This document shows, piece by piece, positions 35,839 through 44,226 of a stretch of 59,394 nucleotides of DNA (within the stretch, counting starts at the first letter, position 1; each line of letters opens with the position of its first letter). This stretch comes from Pseudoramibacter porci. GTDB taxonomy: Bacteria > Bacillota > Clostridia > Eubacteriales > Eubacteriaceae. Made by a program: the position numbers and the translations under genes. Location: positions 1-59,394 of the forward strand of contig NZ_VUMO01000013.1 in NCBI RefSeq assembly GCF_009696145.1, given 5' to 3'. The notes below the pieces were generated by a model, which made no database searches, had not been told where the DNA came from, and saw nothing but the letters and a program-made list of their open reading frames with translations.

Positions 35839-36769
35839 TGATATTTACTCCTTGGAAAGTCATGAACCAAACCAAAACGAAATAAGCTGTCGGGGCAATC
35901 ACCCAAAAGAGCTGTTTTTTCGTAATTGGCTTTTTATCTTCGAAAAATCTTAAATCTCCTGTGTAGCACCGCGCTTCCATCGCGTCGTAAAACTGTGTGC
36001 CCCGCTTCATCGAGACGAGGAAGAGATTGCTGGCTGTACTGCCAAAGGAATAAATCGAGCGCTTTAACGTGGTGTAGCCCAAGCGGGATTCTGCCGAATT
36101 GCGCATCCGGTGCTGGGTATCCATTAAAATAAAGATAAAGCGGTACATCATATTCATGAGTTCAATGATCAGCTTGGGGCAATGCATATCTCGAAGCACC
36201 CCAAATATTTCGTTGGACATCGTGGATAAAGACATCATGTACATCGCTGAAATGGCGCCAAATGCCTTGCACCAGAGATTGACTGTCGCTTTCGCAGTCT
36301 TCGGTGTAATGATCATATAGGCCCAGTGGGTCGGAATATTGACCAATGCATTTGAAAACGGCGTGTGTGAGAAATTAAATAAAATAAAAATAGACCCGGC
36401 AATCATAAAGGCCAGCGGAATGCCGAGCAGGCCAATATAATGATCCATGTCCAATTCGCCGAGACAAACCGTCACAAAAAAAGTGTACAGGATCACGCCG
36501 AAGGAAACGTAGGGATCGTTGGAAATTAAACAAATCAGAAGCAGTAAAATACCGTAGCCGATTTTAAGTTTCGGATTCCAATTCCCGATTTTCGAATGGT
36601 AGGCATACATGTCAATGGACAGGGTGCCTTCGCCGTGTTTATGACCAAAGCCGTGATGGTGGTGTTCTTCTGCGCGGTGAATCCAGGCTTTCCGAATCCC
36701 GCCCGCAATTAAAAGCACCAGTGGCGGCAGCAGCCACATCAAATAAATCACATGATAATGATATTGCAT
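35831..36769 (-). CDS. cbiQ: Cobalt ECF transporter transmembrane protein
   Basis: 312 residues with several membrane helices. The coupling-protein (T) component. A conserved cytoplasmic segment RGTQFYDAMEARCYTGD contacts the ATPase. Odd feature: a histidine-rich loop, HRAEEHHHHGFGHKHGEG (residues 31-48), after the first helix, probably metal-binding. Ribosome site (AGAGG) is modest. An intrinsic terminator precedes the gene (36803-36836). Confidence 0.9.
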   Translation of the reverse strand: MQYHYHVIYLMWLLPPLVLLIAGGIRKAWIHRAEEHHHHGFGHKHGEGTLSIDMYAYHSKIGNWNPKLKIGYGILLLLICLISNDPYVSFGVILYTFFVTVCLGELDMDHYIGLLGIPLAFMIAGSIFILFNFSHTPFSNALVNIPTHWAYMIITPKTAKATVNLWCKAFGAISAMYMMSLSTMSNEIFGVLRDMHCPKLIIELMNMMYRFIFILMDTQHRMRNSAESRLGYTTLKRSIYSFGSTASNLFLVSMKRGTQFYDAMEARCYTGDLRFFEDKKPITKKQLFWVIAPTAYFVLVWFMTFQGVNINV

Positions 36770-36802
36770 GAATAATGCCTCTCAATTCTTTTTATTCATT
36801 CC

Positions 36803-36836
36803 AAAAAAATAGGCCGGAAGGTCGCCCCCTCCAGCC
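36803..36836 (-). terminator. Intrinsic terminator between cbiN and cbiQ
   Basis: On the minus strand AGGCTGGAGG pairs with CCTTCCGGCCT (two wobbles), followed by TATTTTTTT. It begins 24 bases past the cbiN stop and ends 34 bases before cbiQ. Inside an operon it should lower cbiQO relative to cbiMN. Confidence 0.7.
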
Positions 36837-36859
36837 TCTTTGCTTGTTTTCGTTAAACG

Positions 36860-37186
36860 TTACAGCTCTTGATCTTCTTTTCCCAATTTTTTACGTTCGA
36901 CGAAGCGGCCCAGGAAGAAGAACAGAATGCCAACGCCAATACCCGTCTGAACACAGAACAGCAGCGATTCAACTTCGCCTGGCAGTTCTCCGCCAATGGC
37001 TTTTTCCATAATAGGTTCCGCCCAGACTTTATAAGAAGCATCGTTCTTTTTAACCAGTTCTCCGCCCGCGTCATCCGAGCCACCGAAAGATGCGCCGTGT
37101 TTTGAACCGTATGCAAACGGAATAACGGCGATCAAAATGCAAGCAATGATGCAAATCCAAATGGTTTTTTTGTTCGATTTACTCAT
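36860..37186 (-). CDS. cbiN: Cobalt transport protein CbiN
   Basis: 108 residues with one N-terminal helix (about 8-26), an extracytoplasmic loop (KHGASFGGSDDAGGELV, YKVWAEPIMEKA) and one C-terminal helix (about 79-95). This two-helix layout is typical of CbiN, which helps load cobalt into CbiM. Strong GGAGGT ribosome site; 17 bases after cbiM. Confidence 0.93.
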   Translation of the reverse strand: MSKSNKKTIWICIIACILIAVIPFAYGSKHGASFGGSDDAGGELVKKNDASYKVWAEPIMEKAIGGELPGEVESLLFCVQTGIGVGILFFFLGRFVERKKLGKEDQEL

Positions 37187-37203
37187 AATTTTTCACCTCC
37201 GCC

Positions 37204-37956
37204 TTACGCTTCAATAAATCCGAGAGATTTCATTTCGTCTGTCGCGTAGTTTTCAAGCGCGATGATGATAACGACTGAAATCAGCCCTTCAATGATTGCC
37301 AAAGGCACCTGTGTTGCAGCGTAGATCGCCATATTGGTGACCATGGCTTTAGCGAAGCCAACGTTGCTGTGGTGTGCCCATGCCATCTGGAAAGATGTCA
37401 CGCAATAGGTGAACAAATCGCCAATGGTACAAGCGATGAAAATGTTGACCTTTTTATTCCAATGCAGCTTTTCGCCCAGTTTGTACAGGCCATAGGAGAC
37501 AAAGGGGCCAGCAATGGCCATTGAGAAGCAGTTTGCCCCAATTGTGGTTAAACCACCGTGAGCCAGCAGAATCGCCTGGAACAAAAGAACAATGATGCCA
37601 AGAACAGCAACAGCAGCTGGCCCAAAGAGCAGTGCCCCGAGGCCTGTCCCTGTCATGTGAGAGCAGGAACCTGTTACTGATGGAATCTTCAATGAAGAAA
37701 TGACGAAAATAAAGGCGCCTGCCATTGCCAGAAGCGGCATGGTCCGGCGGTTATTCTGGACAATCTTCCGAATGGAGAAAAATCCCCAAATCACGAACGG
37801 CAGCGCGATGACACCCCAAAGCACACACAAGCCAAGCGGCAAATAGCCTTCCATGATGTGCATAGCATTGGCAGCCGGCGCGACACCAAAACAAATCGCC
37901 ACAGCGAAGGAAGCTGCGACGATCCACATTTGTTTCTTTGACAAACGAGTTGACAT
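37204..37956 (-). CDS. cbiM: Cobalt ECF transporter substrate-binding protein CbiM
   Basis: 250 residues. A signal peptide ends at PAANA (residues 27-31), so the mature protein starts M32-H33-I34, the metal-binding N-terminus of this family (MHIMEGYLP). About six further membrane helices follow, with CSHMTGTGLGALLFGP in the middle. The ATG at 37956 has GGAGGT. It heads the cbiMNQO operon, with a structured leader upstream. Confidence 0.94.
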   Translation of the reverse strand: MSTRLSKKQMWIVAASFAVAICFGVAPAANAMHIMEGYLPLGLCVLWGVIALPFVIWGFFSIRKIVQNNRRTMPLLAMAGAFIFVISSLKIPSVTGSCSHMTGTGLGALLFGPAAVAVLGIIVLLFQAILLAHGGLTTIGANCFSMAIAGPFVSYGLYKLGEKLHWNKKVNIFIACTIGDLFTYCVTSFQMAWAHHSNVGFAKAMVTNMAIYAATQVPLAIIEGLISVVIIIALENYATDEMKSLGFIEA

Positions 37957-37992
37957 TAAGAAACCTCCCTTATAAAAATTTTGACGTTCAGC

Positions 37993-38076
37993 TTGTCGTC
38001 TCGTCTTGAACCAATTCATGTTGATAATACCAATTATTTTTTAAGTATATTTTGCAAGACGGGCGTGTGACGACAA
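37993..38076 (-). promoter_or_regulatory. Structured 5' leader of cbiM
   Basis: TTGTCGTC (38076 down to 38069 on the minus strand) pairs exactly with GACGACAA (38000 down to 37993). Inside it CGTCTTG (38061-38055) pairs with CAAGACG (38008-38002). A 7-base bulge faces a single base. The apical part is about 46 bases. The stem begins at the predicted transcript 5' end. Confidence 0.5.
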
Positions 38077-38109
38077 ATATGATTATAGGTCATATTTCTG
38101 AACTGTTCA
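38075..38109 (-). promoter_or_regulatory. cbiM promoter with overlapping inverted repeat
   Basis: Minus strand -35 TGAACA (38104-38109), spacer 16, -10 TATAAT (38082-38087). AAATATGA (38075-38082) and TCATATTT (38090-38097) form a perfect 8-bp inverted repeat around the -10, as expected for a repressor site. Confidence 0.5.
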
Positions 38110-38326
38110 TTATAAGGTATATTATATTTATTCAAAACAAAGCCGTCAATAACTTCATTTAAATTTACATTATTAAGTTTTCCGTACTTTTTGAAGTTTT
38201 AAATTTACTTTTTTTATGCCTATAGTTTATGAAATTGTAACTTCTATTGCAATTATTTTGATTGCCACCTATGATTTTTTGTCTTATACCCTTAGGTGTA
38301 CGCGTTTTCTATTGTTTTATTCCCAT

Positions 38327-38364
38327 TTTAAAATAAAAAAATAAGGCAGACCAAAAAATCTGCC
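38327..38364 (-). terminator. Intrinsic terminator of the HAD phosphatase gene
   Basis: GGCAGA (38346-38351) and TCTGCC (38359-38364) form the stem; on the minus strand it is followed by TTATTTTTTTATTTT. It ends about 12 bases past the stop of the HAD gene. Confidence 0.75.
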
Positions 38365-38375
38365 CTAAATAAATT

Positions 38376-39179
38376 TTATGCGTCTTGATTTTCCTGCTTC
38401 GCAGCTGCCTCTACAATATCTCCGACGCCTCCAAATATTTCTGTTGGACGGTAGGCGTAGGTTTTAATGGATTCCCGGGTGGACACGCCAGAAAGCACCA
38501 GCGCTGTCTGTGTGCCGCTTTCCATGCCGGCAATGATGTCTGTATCCATCCGGTCGCCGATGATCAGCGCGTTTTCCGAATGACAGCCCAGGATGCGTAG
38601 GCCGGTGCGCATCATCAGCGGATTCGGTTTGCCGCAGAAATACGCTTTTTTGCCGGTGGCCAGCTCAATGGGTGCGACCAATGCCCGGCACGCCGGCACG
38701 ATGCCGTTTTCAGTCGGGCCTGAGACGTCAAAATCCGCGCCGATGAGGCGCGCGCCTTTCATCACAAGGTTCGTCGCGATGGTCAGGCTTTCCATCGAAT
38801 AAGACGGTCCTTCTCCGACAACGACGTAGTCCGGATCGACCGCATTGTTGGTGATGCCGACATCGTACAGCGCATTCATCAATCCGCCTTCGCCAATGAC
38901 GTAAGCTGAACATCCGGGCTTCTGGCTGTCGAGAAATTTCGCAGTGGCCAGCGCCGAGGTGTAAAAATGGTCCTCGCTTACGTCCAGCCCCATACGCTTC
39001 AACCGCTGCGACAGTTCCCGGGGCGTGTAGACTGGATTGTTAGTCAGAAATAGAAAAGGCAGCTCCCGCGCCTTCAGCCATTGGATAAATTCCGGTACGC
39101 CCGGCAAAATTTGATTGCCGTGGTAAATCACACCGTCCATATCGCACAGTATGCCTTCGATTTTGTCAAATTGGATCAT
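38376..39179 (-). CDS. HAD-IIA phosphatase, NagD-like
   Basis: 267 residues. Motif I CDMDGVIYHG near the N-terminus, motif II FLTNNPVYTPRE, and motif IV GDRMDTDIIAGMESG followed by TALVLSG. This is the NagD/p-nitrophenylphosphatase class with a C2B cap, acting on small phosphorylated metabolites; the substrate is unknown. It stands alone between the cobalt importer and the flavodoxin/ferredoxin gene. Confidence 0.85.
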   Translation of the reverse strand: MIQFDKIEGILCDMDGVIYHGNQILPGVPEFIQWLKARELPFLFLTNNPVYTPRELSQRLKRMGLDVSEDHFYTSALATAKFLDSQKPGCSAYVIGEGGLMNALYDVGITNNAVDPDYVVVGEGPSYSMESLTIATNLVMKGARLIGADFDVSGPTENGIVPACRALVAPIELATGKKAYFCGKPNPLMMRTGLRILGCHSENALIIGDRMDTDIIAGMESGTQTALVLSGVSTRESIKTYAYRPTEIFGGVGDIVEAAAKQENQDA

Positions 39180-39285
39180 GTTTTCCTCTTTCTTCTATTT
39201 TCTTTTTCATCATAGCGTCATTTTATCATTCAATGCCCGCATATCCACCCTATATGCGTAAAGCTTCAGTTAAATACGTCATGCG

Positions 39286-40137
39286 TTACGCTTCGTCGAT
39301 GATAAATGGAAAATACGCCGCATCTTTTTCGGCCTTGTAATGCGCCTCAAGCATCGCCTTGTGCGCGAGAAATTCCGGATCGGTAAAAGCGAGCGCACCC
39401 GGTTCGCAGCCGCGCAGACACGCCTGGCATTTGATGCAGATGCCGTGGATTTCGGCTTTTCCGCTGACCGGATTGACCACAATGGACGCCATCGGGCAAA
39501 GCCGGACGCAGACGCTGCAGCCTGTGCATTTATCCCCATCCACCTCAGGCTTGGCCTTGAGAAAATTCGCCGGCGTCCCGTCAGATTTCAGCGGCTTGTA
39601 ATACGGCGCTTCCGGATCGCCCGGCACGGCGACGCGCTTCAGCTGGCGCTCGTATTCCACCTGGCCGAGATTCACGCCGACCTGCTGGCCGAAACGAATC
39701 GCATCTACAAGATCTTTCTCGTTTGGCCGGCCGCTGCCGATATTGGCGAACGCGTGCGCACACGGTACCGCCAACGCCGCGACGACGATGAAGCCGTTAT
39801 TCGAGAGCAGATCTACCAATTCGGCTAAACTGTTTTCGTAATCCCGGTTGCCGTACGTGACGACCGCAATCGCCGGCGTCTTGTTTCCTTTTAAATGTGC
39901 CTTCAAAGACGGCGCGATCAAATTCGGCAGGCGTCCGGCGTAAGTCGGCATCCCGACCACGGTCAGGGTCTGACTGCCGAAAACGGCATCCTGTTCGCGC
40001 ATCCTTGGCCGTGCCCAGTTTTTAAAGTGAATCTGCGTGCCAAAGACACTGGCCACACCCTTCGCCACCGCAAAGGTCATCTGGCGTGTTGTCGTCGTCG
40101 GACTGAAATAAATCGCCATGGTTTTTGTAATTTCCAT
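39286..40137 (-). CDS. EFR1-type flavodoxin-ferredoxin fusion protein
   Basis: 283 residues. The N-terminal part (1 to about 150) is flavodoxin-like (AIYFSPTTTTRQM for the FMN phosphate; GMPTYAGRLPNL). The C-terminal part carries two 4Fe-4S motifs, CTGCSVCVRLCP and CIKCQACLRGCEP. Such fusions act as small electron-transfer modules in anaerobes. The ATG at 40137 has GGGAGGGG. Redox partner unknown. Confidence 0.87.
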   Translation of the reverse strand: MEITKTMAIYFSPTTTTRQMTFAVAKGVASVFGTQIHFKNWARPRMREQDAVFGSQTLTVVGMPTYAGRLPNLIAPSLKAHLKGNKTPAIAVVTYGNRDYENSLAELVDLLSNNGFIVVAALAVPCAHAFANIGSGRPNEKDLVDAIRFGQQVGVNLGQVEYERQLKRVAVPGDPEAPYYKPLKSDGTPANFLKAKPEVDGDKCTGCSVCVRLCPMASIVVNPVSGKAEIHGICIKCQACLRGCEPGALAFTDPEFLAHKAMLEAHYKAEKDAAYFPFIIDEA

Positions 40138-40162
40138 TTTCCCCTCCCGATACATTTTTATG

Positions 40163-42103
40163 CTATTCGTGTTCGATTTTTTCTACCTCGTCCATCCAAA
40201 GGCGGACCTTCGCGTCAGACGGCATCCGCCAGTCGCCCCGCGGCGACAGCGCGACTGAGCCGACCTTCGGCCCGTCCGGCAGACAGGAGCGTTTGAATTG
40301 CTGCGCGAAAAACCGCCAGTAGAAGCTTCTGAGCCATTTGTAAATCACCCCATCGGCGTAAGCGCCGTCAAAGGCGCGCTTCGCGAGCAGATACACTTTT
40401 TGCGGACCGTAGCCGTTGCGCATGACGTGATACAAGAAAAAGTCGTGAAGCGCGTAGGGCCCCACGAGGTCCTCGGTCTTCTGGGCGATCTTCCCGGATT
40501 GATCCGGCGGCAGAAGCTCCGGCGAAACCGGCGTGTCAAGAACGTCCTTGAGAATATCGCGGATGGCTTCAGAGCCTTTGCGGTCCGCAACGTAATCGAC
40601 GAGGTAGCGCACCAGGGTTTTCGGCACCCCGGCGTTGACCGCGTACATCGACATGTGATCGCCATTGTAAGTCGCCCATCCGAGGGCCAATTCTGACAAA
40701 TCGCCGGTCCCGACGACGATGCCCCCGACTTGATTGGCCAAGTCCATGAGAATCTGTGTCCGCTCTCTGGCTTGGGCATTTTCATAGGTTACGTCGTGCA
40801 AGTCTAGCGGATGCCCGAGGGCGTTCAAATGATCGGTCACCGCGTCGCCGATGCCGATTTCATGGAAGGATGCGCCAATACCGTGAATCAAATCCACCGC
40901 GTTGTGGTAAGTTCGGTCAGTTGTGCCGAATCCGGGCATCGTCACTGCGTGAATGTGATCTCGGGACAGATTGAGCCGGTCGCAGGCTTCCGCGCAGACG
41001 AGCAGCGCAAGGGTGGAGTCGAGCCCGCCCGAAATCCCGAGCACCATCGGCACGTTGCCGATATGGCGCAGTCGGCTCATGAGGCCGACCGATTGAATCG
41101 CAAAAATTTCTTCGCAGCGGCGGCGTCTCGCGGCTAAATCCGACGGAACAAAGGGGGCCGAATCGATTTCGCGCTCGAGGGCGGCGAAATCCCCCATCCG
41201 GCAGGGAATTTGCCGCAACGGCTCCCCAACGCTGCTTTCGTCAGCAAAACTCGTCTGGGTGCGGCGGTCGTGAATCAAGCCCTCAATATCGAGATCAGCG
41301 TACACTATTTGTGCTCCGTCAATGAAACGCTCAGTCTTCGCGAGACAGGCGCCTTTTTCGTAAATGTACCCGTCTCCGCCGAACACAAGGTCCGTCGTCG
41401 ATTCACCGATGCCGCAGGACGCGTATAGATAAGCGGCGTTGCACCGCGCCGATTGCTGCCGCACCAATTCTTCCCGATACTCGCTTTTAGCGATAAGCTC
41501 ATTGCTCGAGGACGGATTGACGATAACCGTCGCGCCCCCGGCAGCGAGCCGGCCCGACGGCGGCATCGGCGCCCACAAATCTTCACAGATCTCAACGCCG
41601 ATTTTGATGTCGCGGTTGTCGCAATCGCAAAACAGCAAATCCGTCCCAATTGGGAAATCCTGTCCAGCATATCGGATTTCCCGCGTGCCCTTCAGTGAAG
41701 CGGCCGGCGTAAACCAACGCCGTTCGTAAAATTCATGGCTGTTGGGCAAGTGGGTCTTCGGCACTGCCCCGAGGATTCGCCCGCCCTGAAGCACCACCGC
41801 ACAATTGTACAGTCCCGCGTCGACGGGAATTGGCGCCCCAACGACTGCCAGTACATTTTTATTTTTCAAATGCGCCGCAAAGGTTTCAACCCCAGATTCT
41901 GCCCGGTTTAAAAGTGCTGACTGCGCGAAGAGATCCCCGCAAGTATAAGCCGTGACCGAAAGCTCCGGGAATACGACTACAGCTGCCTGACGTGCTTCCG
42001 CCGCATCGATCAGGTCCGAGATGGCCTGAACGTTAGCCGACACATCGGCCACTTTGATCTGCGGAACGGCAATTGCCGTGCGCACAAATCCAAATTCTTT
42101 CAT
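40163..42103 (-). CDS. nadE: Glutamine-dependent NAD+ synthetase
   Basis: 646 residues, two domains. The N-terminal nitrilase-type glutaminase has the catalytic Glu in [10 protein letters not shown] (E47), Lys in [13 protein letters not shown] and Cys in [10 protein letters not shown]. The C-terminal synthetase has the ATP loop [15 protein letters not shown]. It amidates nicotinate adenine dinucleotide using glutamine. The DnaA-box cluster lies directly upstream. Confidence 0.95.
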   Translation of the reverse strand: MKEFGFVRTAIAVPQIKVADVSANVQAISDLIDAAEARQAAVVVFPELSVTAYTCGDLFAQSALLNRAESGVETFAAHLKNKNVLAVVGAPIPVDAGLYNCAVVLQGGRILGAVPKTHLPNSHEFYERRWFTPAASLKGTREIRYAGQDFPIGTDLLFCDCDNRDIKIGVEICEDLWAPMPPSGRLAAGGATVIVNPSSSNELIAKSEYREELVRQQSARCNAAYLYASCGIGESTTDLVFGGDGYIYEKGACLAKTERFIDGAQIVYADLDIEGLIHDRRTQTSFADESSVGEPLRQIPCRMGDFAALEREIDSAPFVPSDLAARRRRCEEIFAIQSVGLMSRLRHIGNVPMVLGISGGLDSTLALLVCAEACDRLNLSRDHIHAVTMPGFGTTDRTYHNAVDLIHGIGASFHEIGIGDAVTDHLNALGHPLDLHDVTYENAQARERTQILMDLANQVGGIVVGTGDLSELALGWATYNGDHMSMYAVNAGVPKTLVRYLVDYVADRKGSEAIRDILKDVLDTPVSPELLPPDQSGKIAQKTEDLVGPYALHDFFLYHVMRNGYGPQKVYLLAKRAFDGAYADGVIYKWLRSFYWRFFAQQFKRSCLPDGPKVGSVALSPRGDWRMPSDAKVRLWMDEVEKIEHE

Positions 42104-42440
42104 AATTTCTGTCTCTTTTCTAATTCTTAATTGTTAATCTTGAAGAACACATCCAGATATGGTGGCCCCCTTCAGCGAATCTTTTCAATTTAGAGGATTT
42201 TCCACTTTTTTGCACAATTATCCACAAACTTTAACTGAACCCGCCCTAAAATTGTGCACATCTTAAGAAAGGGTAAAGGTGCTGAATTTCAGCCATTCTT
42301 CAAAACTTATCCACAGTTTCCACGTTTTCCACACGATTTGTCCACATTTTTTATGTTTTACACGAAAAATGGAAGCCGTTTCAATAAAGTTATCCACTTT
42401 TCCACAGGTTATCTACATCTTGTGTCAAGTATTTTCCGGT
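42104..42440. other. DnaA-box cluster (candidate replication origin or DnaA-binding locus)
   Basis: All on the plus strand. Perfect TTATCCACA at 42218-42226 and 42307-42315. One-mismatch copies at 42252-42260 (TTGTGCACA), 42325-42333 (TTTTCCACA), 42338-42346 (TTGTCCACA), 42390-42398 (TTATCCACT), 42398-42406 (TTTTCCACA) and 42409-42417 (TTATCTACA). A looser match at 42198-42206. An AT-rich stretch (42118-42140) flanks them. No dnaA or dnaN gene is near. Confidence 0.7.
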
Positions 42441-42473
42441 AAAAAAATCGGCCACTGTGCATTGACAGCGGCC
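42441..42473 (-). terminator. Intrinsic terminator of pyrG
   Basis: Minus strand GGCCGCTGT pairs with ACAGTGGCC (one wobble) around a six-base loop, then GATTTTTTT. It lies 12 bases past the pyrG stop. Confidence 0.85.
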
Positions 42474-42485
42474 GGTAAATTTCGC

Positions 42486-44099
42486 TTACGCTTTGTCCTT
42501 CTGGTTCATCGCAGCCTGAATCAGATGATCAAACAGCGGATGGGGACGGTTCGGTCTGGATTTGAATTCCGGATGAGCTTGTGTCGCAATGAAATACGGG
42601 TGATTCGGCAGTTCAACCATTTCAACCAGCACGCCGTCCGGCGATTTGCCTGAGAATACCATGCCAGCCTTTTCCAGCTGCGGAATAAATTCATCGTTGA
42701 CCTCATAACGGTGACGGTGGCGTTCTTCAATGTCCTGGCTGCCGTACACTTTGTATGCGAGGGTACCCGCTTCCAAATGACATGGATAAGCGCCGAGACG
42801 CATGGTCCCGCCCATATTTTGAATCTTCTTTTGTTCTTCCATCAGACTGATGACCGGATGCGGCGTATCCGGATCCAATTCGATGGAGTTCGCATCCTTC
42901 AGGCCTGCGACATTTCTCGCGTATTCGATGACCGCAAGCTGTAAGCCGAGGCAGAGCCCGAGGAATGGGATATTGTTTTCTCTCGCGTACTGGATGGCAG
43001 CAATTTTGCCTTCGATGCCGCGGTTGCCGAAACCGCCGGGTACGATGATTGCCTGTTCATTGCCGAGAATGCGTTCGACATTTTCCGAATTCAAATCTTC
43101 AGAATGCACCCATTTGATGTGCACCTCTGCGTTGTTGGCAATGCCTGCATGGCGCAGCGCCTCAGCGACAGACAGATAGGCATCGTGGAGTTCGACGTAT
43201 TTGCCAACGATCGCGACGTTGACCCGATTTTCGAGATTCTTTGCGCGGACAACCAGTTTTTTCCATTCGTCGAGTTTCGGCGTGCGTTCCGGCAGGTGGA
43301 GTTTTTTCACCACCAGATTCGCCAAACCCTCTTTTTCGAGCATCAGCGGCACTTCGTAGAGCTCGCCGGCGTCGAGATTGCTGACGACGGCGTTCTTGTC
43401 AACGTTGCAGAAAAGACTGATCTTTTCTTTCAAGCTGTCTTCGACCTCGTGTTCACTTCTCAGAACGATGATATCCGGCTGAATCCCGATGGAACGCAAC
43501 TCTTTGACCGAGTGCTGCGTCGGCTTCGTCTTGAGTTCGCCGGACATTCTCAAATAGGGTAACAGGGTAACGTGAATATAAAGCGTATTTTCCGCGCCGA
43601 GATCTCCGCGGCACTGACGAATCGCTTCGAGAAATGGCTGAGATTCGATATCCCCGACCGTCCCGCCGATTTCTGTAATGACAATATCCGGATCAAGGGG
43701 ACTGTTGGCGACTTTGGACACGCTTTCCTTGATTTCATTGGTAATGTGAGGAATGACCTGAACCGTTCCGCCGAGATAATCGCCGTGGCGTTCCTTCGTG
43801 ATGACATTCCAATACACTTTGCCGGTGGTGACGTTGCTGTATTTACCCAGGCTTTCGTCGATGAACCGTTCGTAATGGCCGAGGTCCAAGTCGGTTTCCG
43901 CACCATCATCCGTGACAAAAACTTCCCCGTGCTGATACGGGCTCATTGTTCCTGGATCGTAATTGATGTACGGATCAAATTTCTGAATGGAAACCTTAAA
44001 GCCCCGGGCTTTTAAGAGCCGCCCGAGAGATGCCGCTGTAATCCCCTTGCCAAGGGACGAAACCACACCGCCGGTGACGAAAATATACTTTGTCTTCAT
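42486..44099 (-). CDS. pyrG: CTP synthase
   Basis: 537 residues. Amidates UTP to CTP. The N-terminal synthetase has [20 protein letters not shown]; the C-terminal amidotransferase has the Cys nucleophile in [12 protein letters not shown] and the His/Glu in [12 protein letters not shown]. The ATG at 44099 ([11 protein letters not shown]) has GGAGG nine bases upstream. A terminator-like hairpin lies in its leader. Confidence 0.96.
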   Translation of the reverse strand: MKTKYIFVTGGVVSSLGKGITAASLGRLLKARGFKVSIQKFDPYINYDPGTMSPYQHGEVFVTDDGAETDLDLGHYERFIDESLGKYSNVTTGKVYWNVITKERHGDYLGGTVQVIPHITNEIKESVSKVANSPLDPDIVITEIGGTVGDIESQPFLEAIRQCRGDLGAENTLYIHVTLLPYLRMSGELKTKPTQHSVKELRSIGIQPDIIVLRSEHEVEDSLKEKISLFCNVDKNAVVSNLDAGELYEVPLMLEKEGLANLVVKKLHLPERTPKLDEWKKLVVRAKNLENRVNVAIVGKYVELHDAYLSVAEALRHAGIANNAEVHIKWVHSEDLNSENVERILGNEQAIIVPGGFGNRGIEGKIAAIQYARENNIPFLGLCLGLQLAVIEYARNVAGLKDANSIELDPDTPHPVISLMEEQKKIQNMGGTMRLGAYPCHLEAGTLAYKVYGSQDIEERHRHRYEVNDEFIPQLEKAGMVFSGKSPDGVLVEMVELPNHPYFIATQAHPEFKSRPNRPHPLFDHLIQAAMNQKDKA

Positions 44100-44121
44100 G
44101 CTGCCTCCGTATTCATTAAAT

Positions 44122-44160
44122 AAAAAAATCACTGCAAAAGGCGTTTTTTTTTTGCAGTGA
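44122..44160 (-). terminator. Terminator hairpin in the pyrG leader
   Basis: Minus strand TCACTGCAAAA pairs with TTTTGCAGTGA (11 bp), followed by seven T residues. It ends 23 bases before the pyrG ATG and lies downstream of a likely pyrG promoter, so it can act as an attenuator. It may also stop transcripts from the sugar kinase gene. Confidence 0.75.
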
Positions 44161-44189
44161 CAATGGATTGCTTTTCCTGTCAAACAATA

Positions 44190-44217
44190 CTTATATTTTA
44201 AAGGATATTCGACACAA
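44190..44217 (-). promoter_or_regulatory. Likely pyrG promoter
   Basis: Minus strand -35 TTGTGT (44212-44217), spacer 16, -10 TATAAG (44190-44195). It is just past the stop of the sugar kinase gene. Confidence 0.5.
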
Positions 44218-44226
44218 TTTCAAGGC

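Larger units (their letters stand above)
37957..38375. other. Gene-free AT-rich region upstream of cbiM
   Basis: 419 bases with no credible gene. It holds the cbiM promoter and leader (37993-38109) and the terminator of the HAD gene (38327-38364). The stretch 38110-38320 is very AT-rich; apart from TATACCCTTAGGTGTA (38285-38300) I see no clear element in it. No cobalamin-riboswitch B12 box is visible. Confidence 0.6.

Noticed and set aside
38285-38300. TATACCCTTAGGTGTA as a shared regulator site with cbiA and hemB
   Set aside because: The shared TATACCC is mostly the reverse of a GGG-TATAAT -10 box, which also occurs before ddl, so it is not specific to corrinoid genes.
42104-42440. Calling the DnaA-box cluster oriC outright
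   Set aside because: No dnaA, dnaN, rpmH or gyrase genes are nearby and GC skew cannot be computed here, so it is kept as a candidate origin or DnaA-binding locus.
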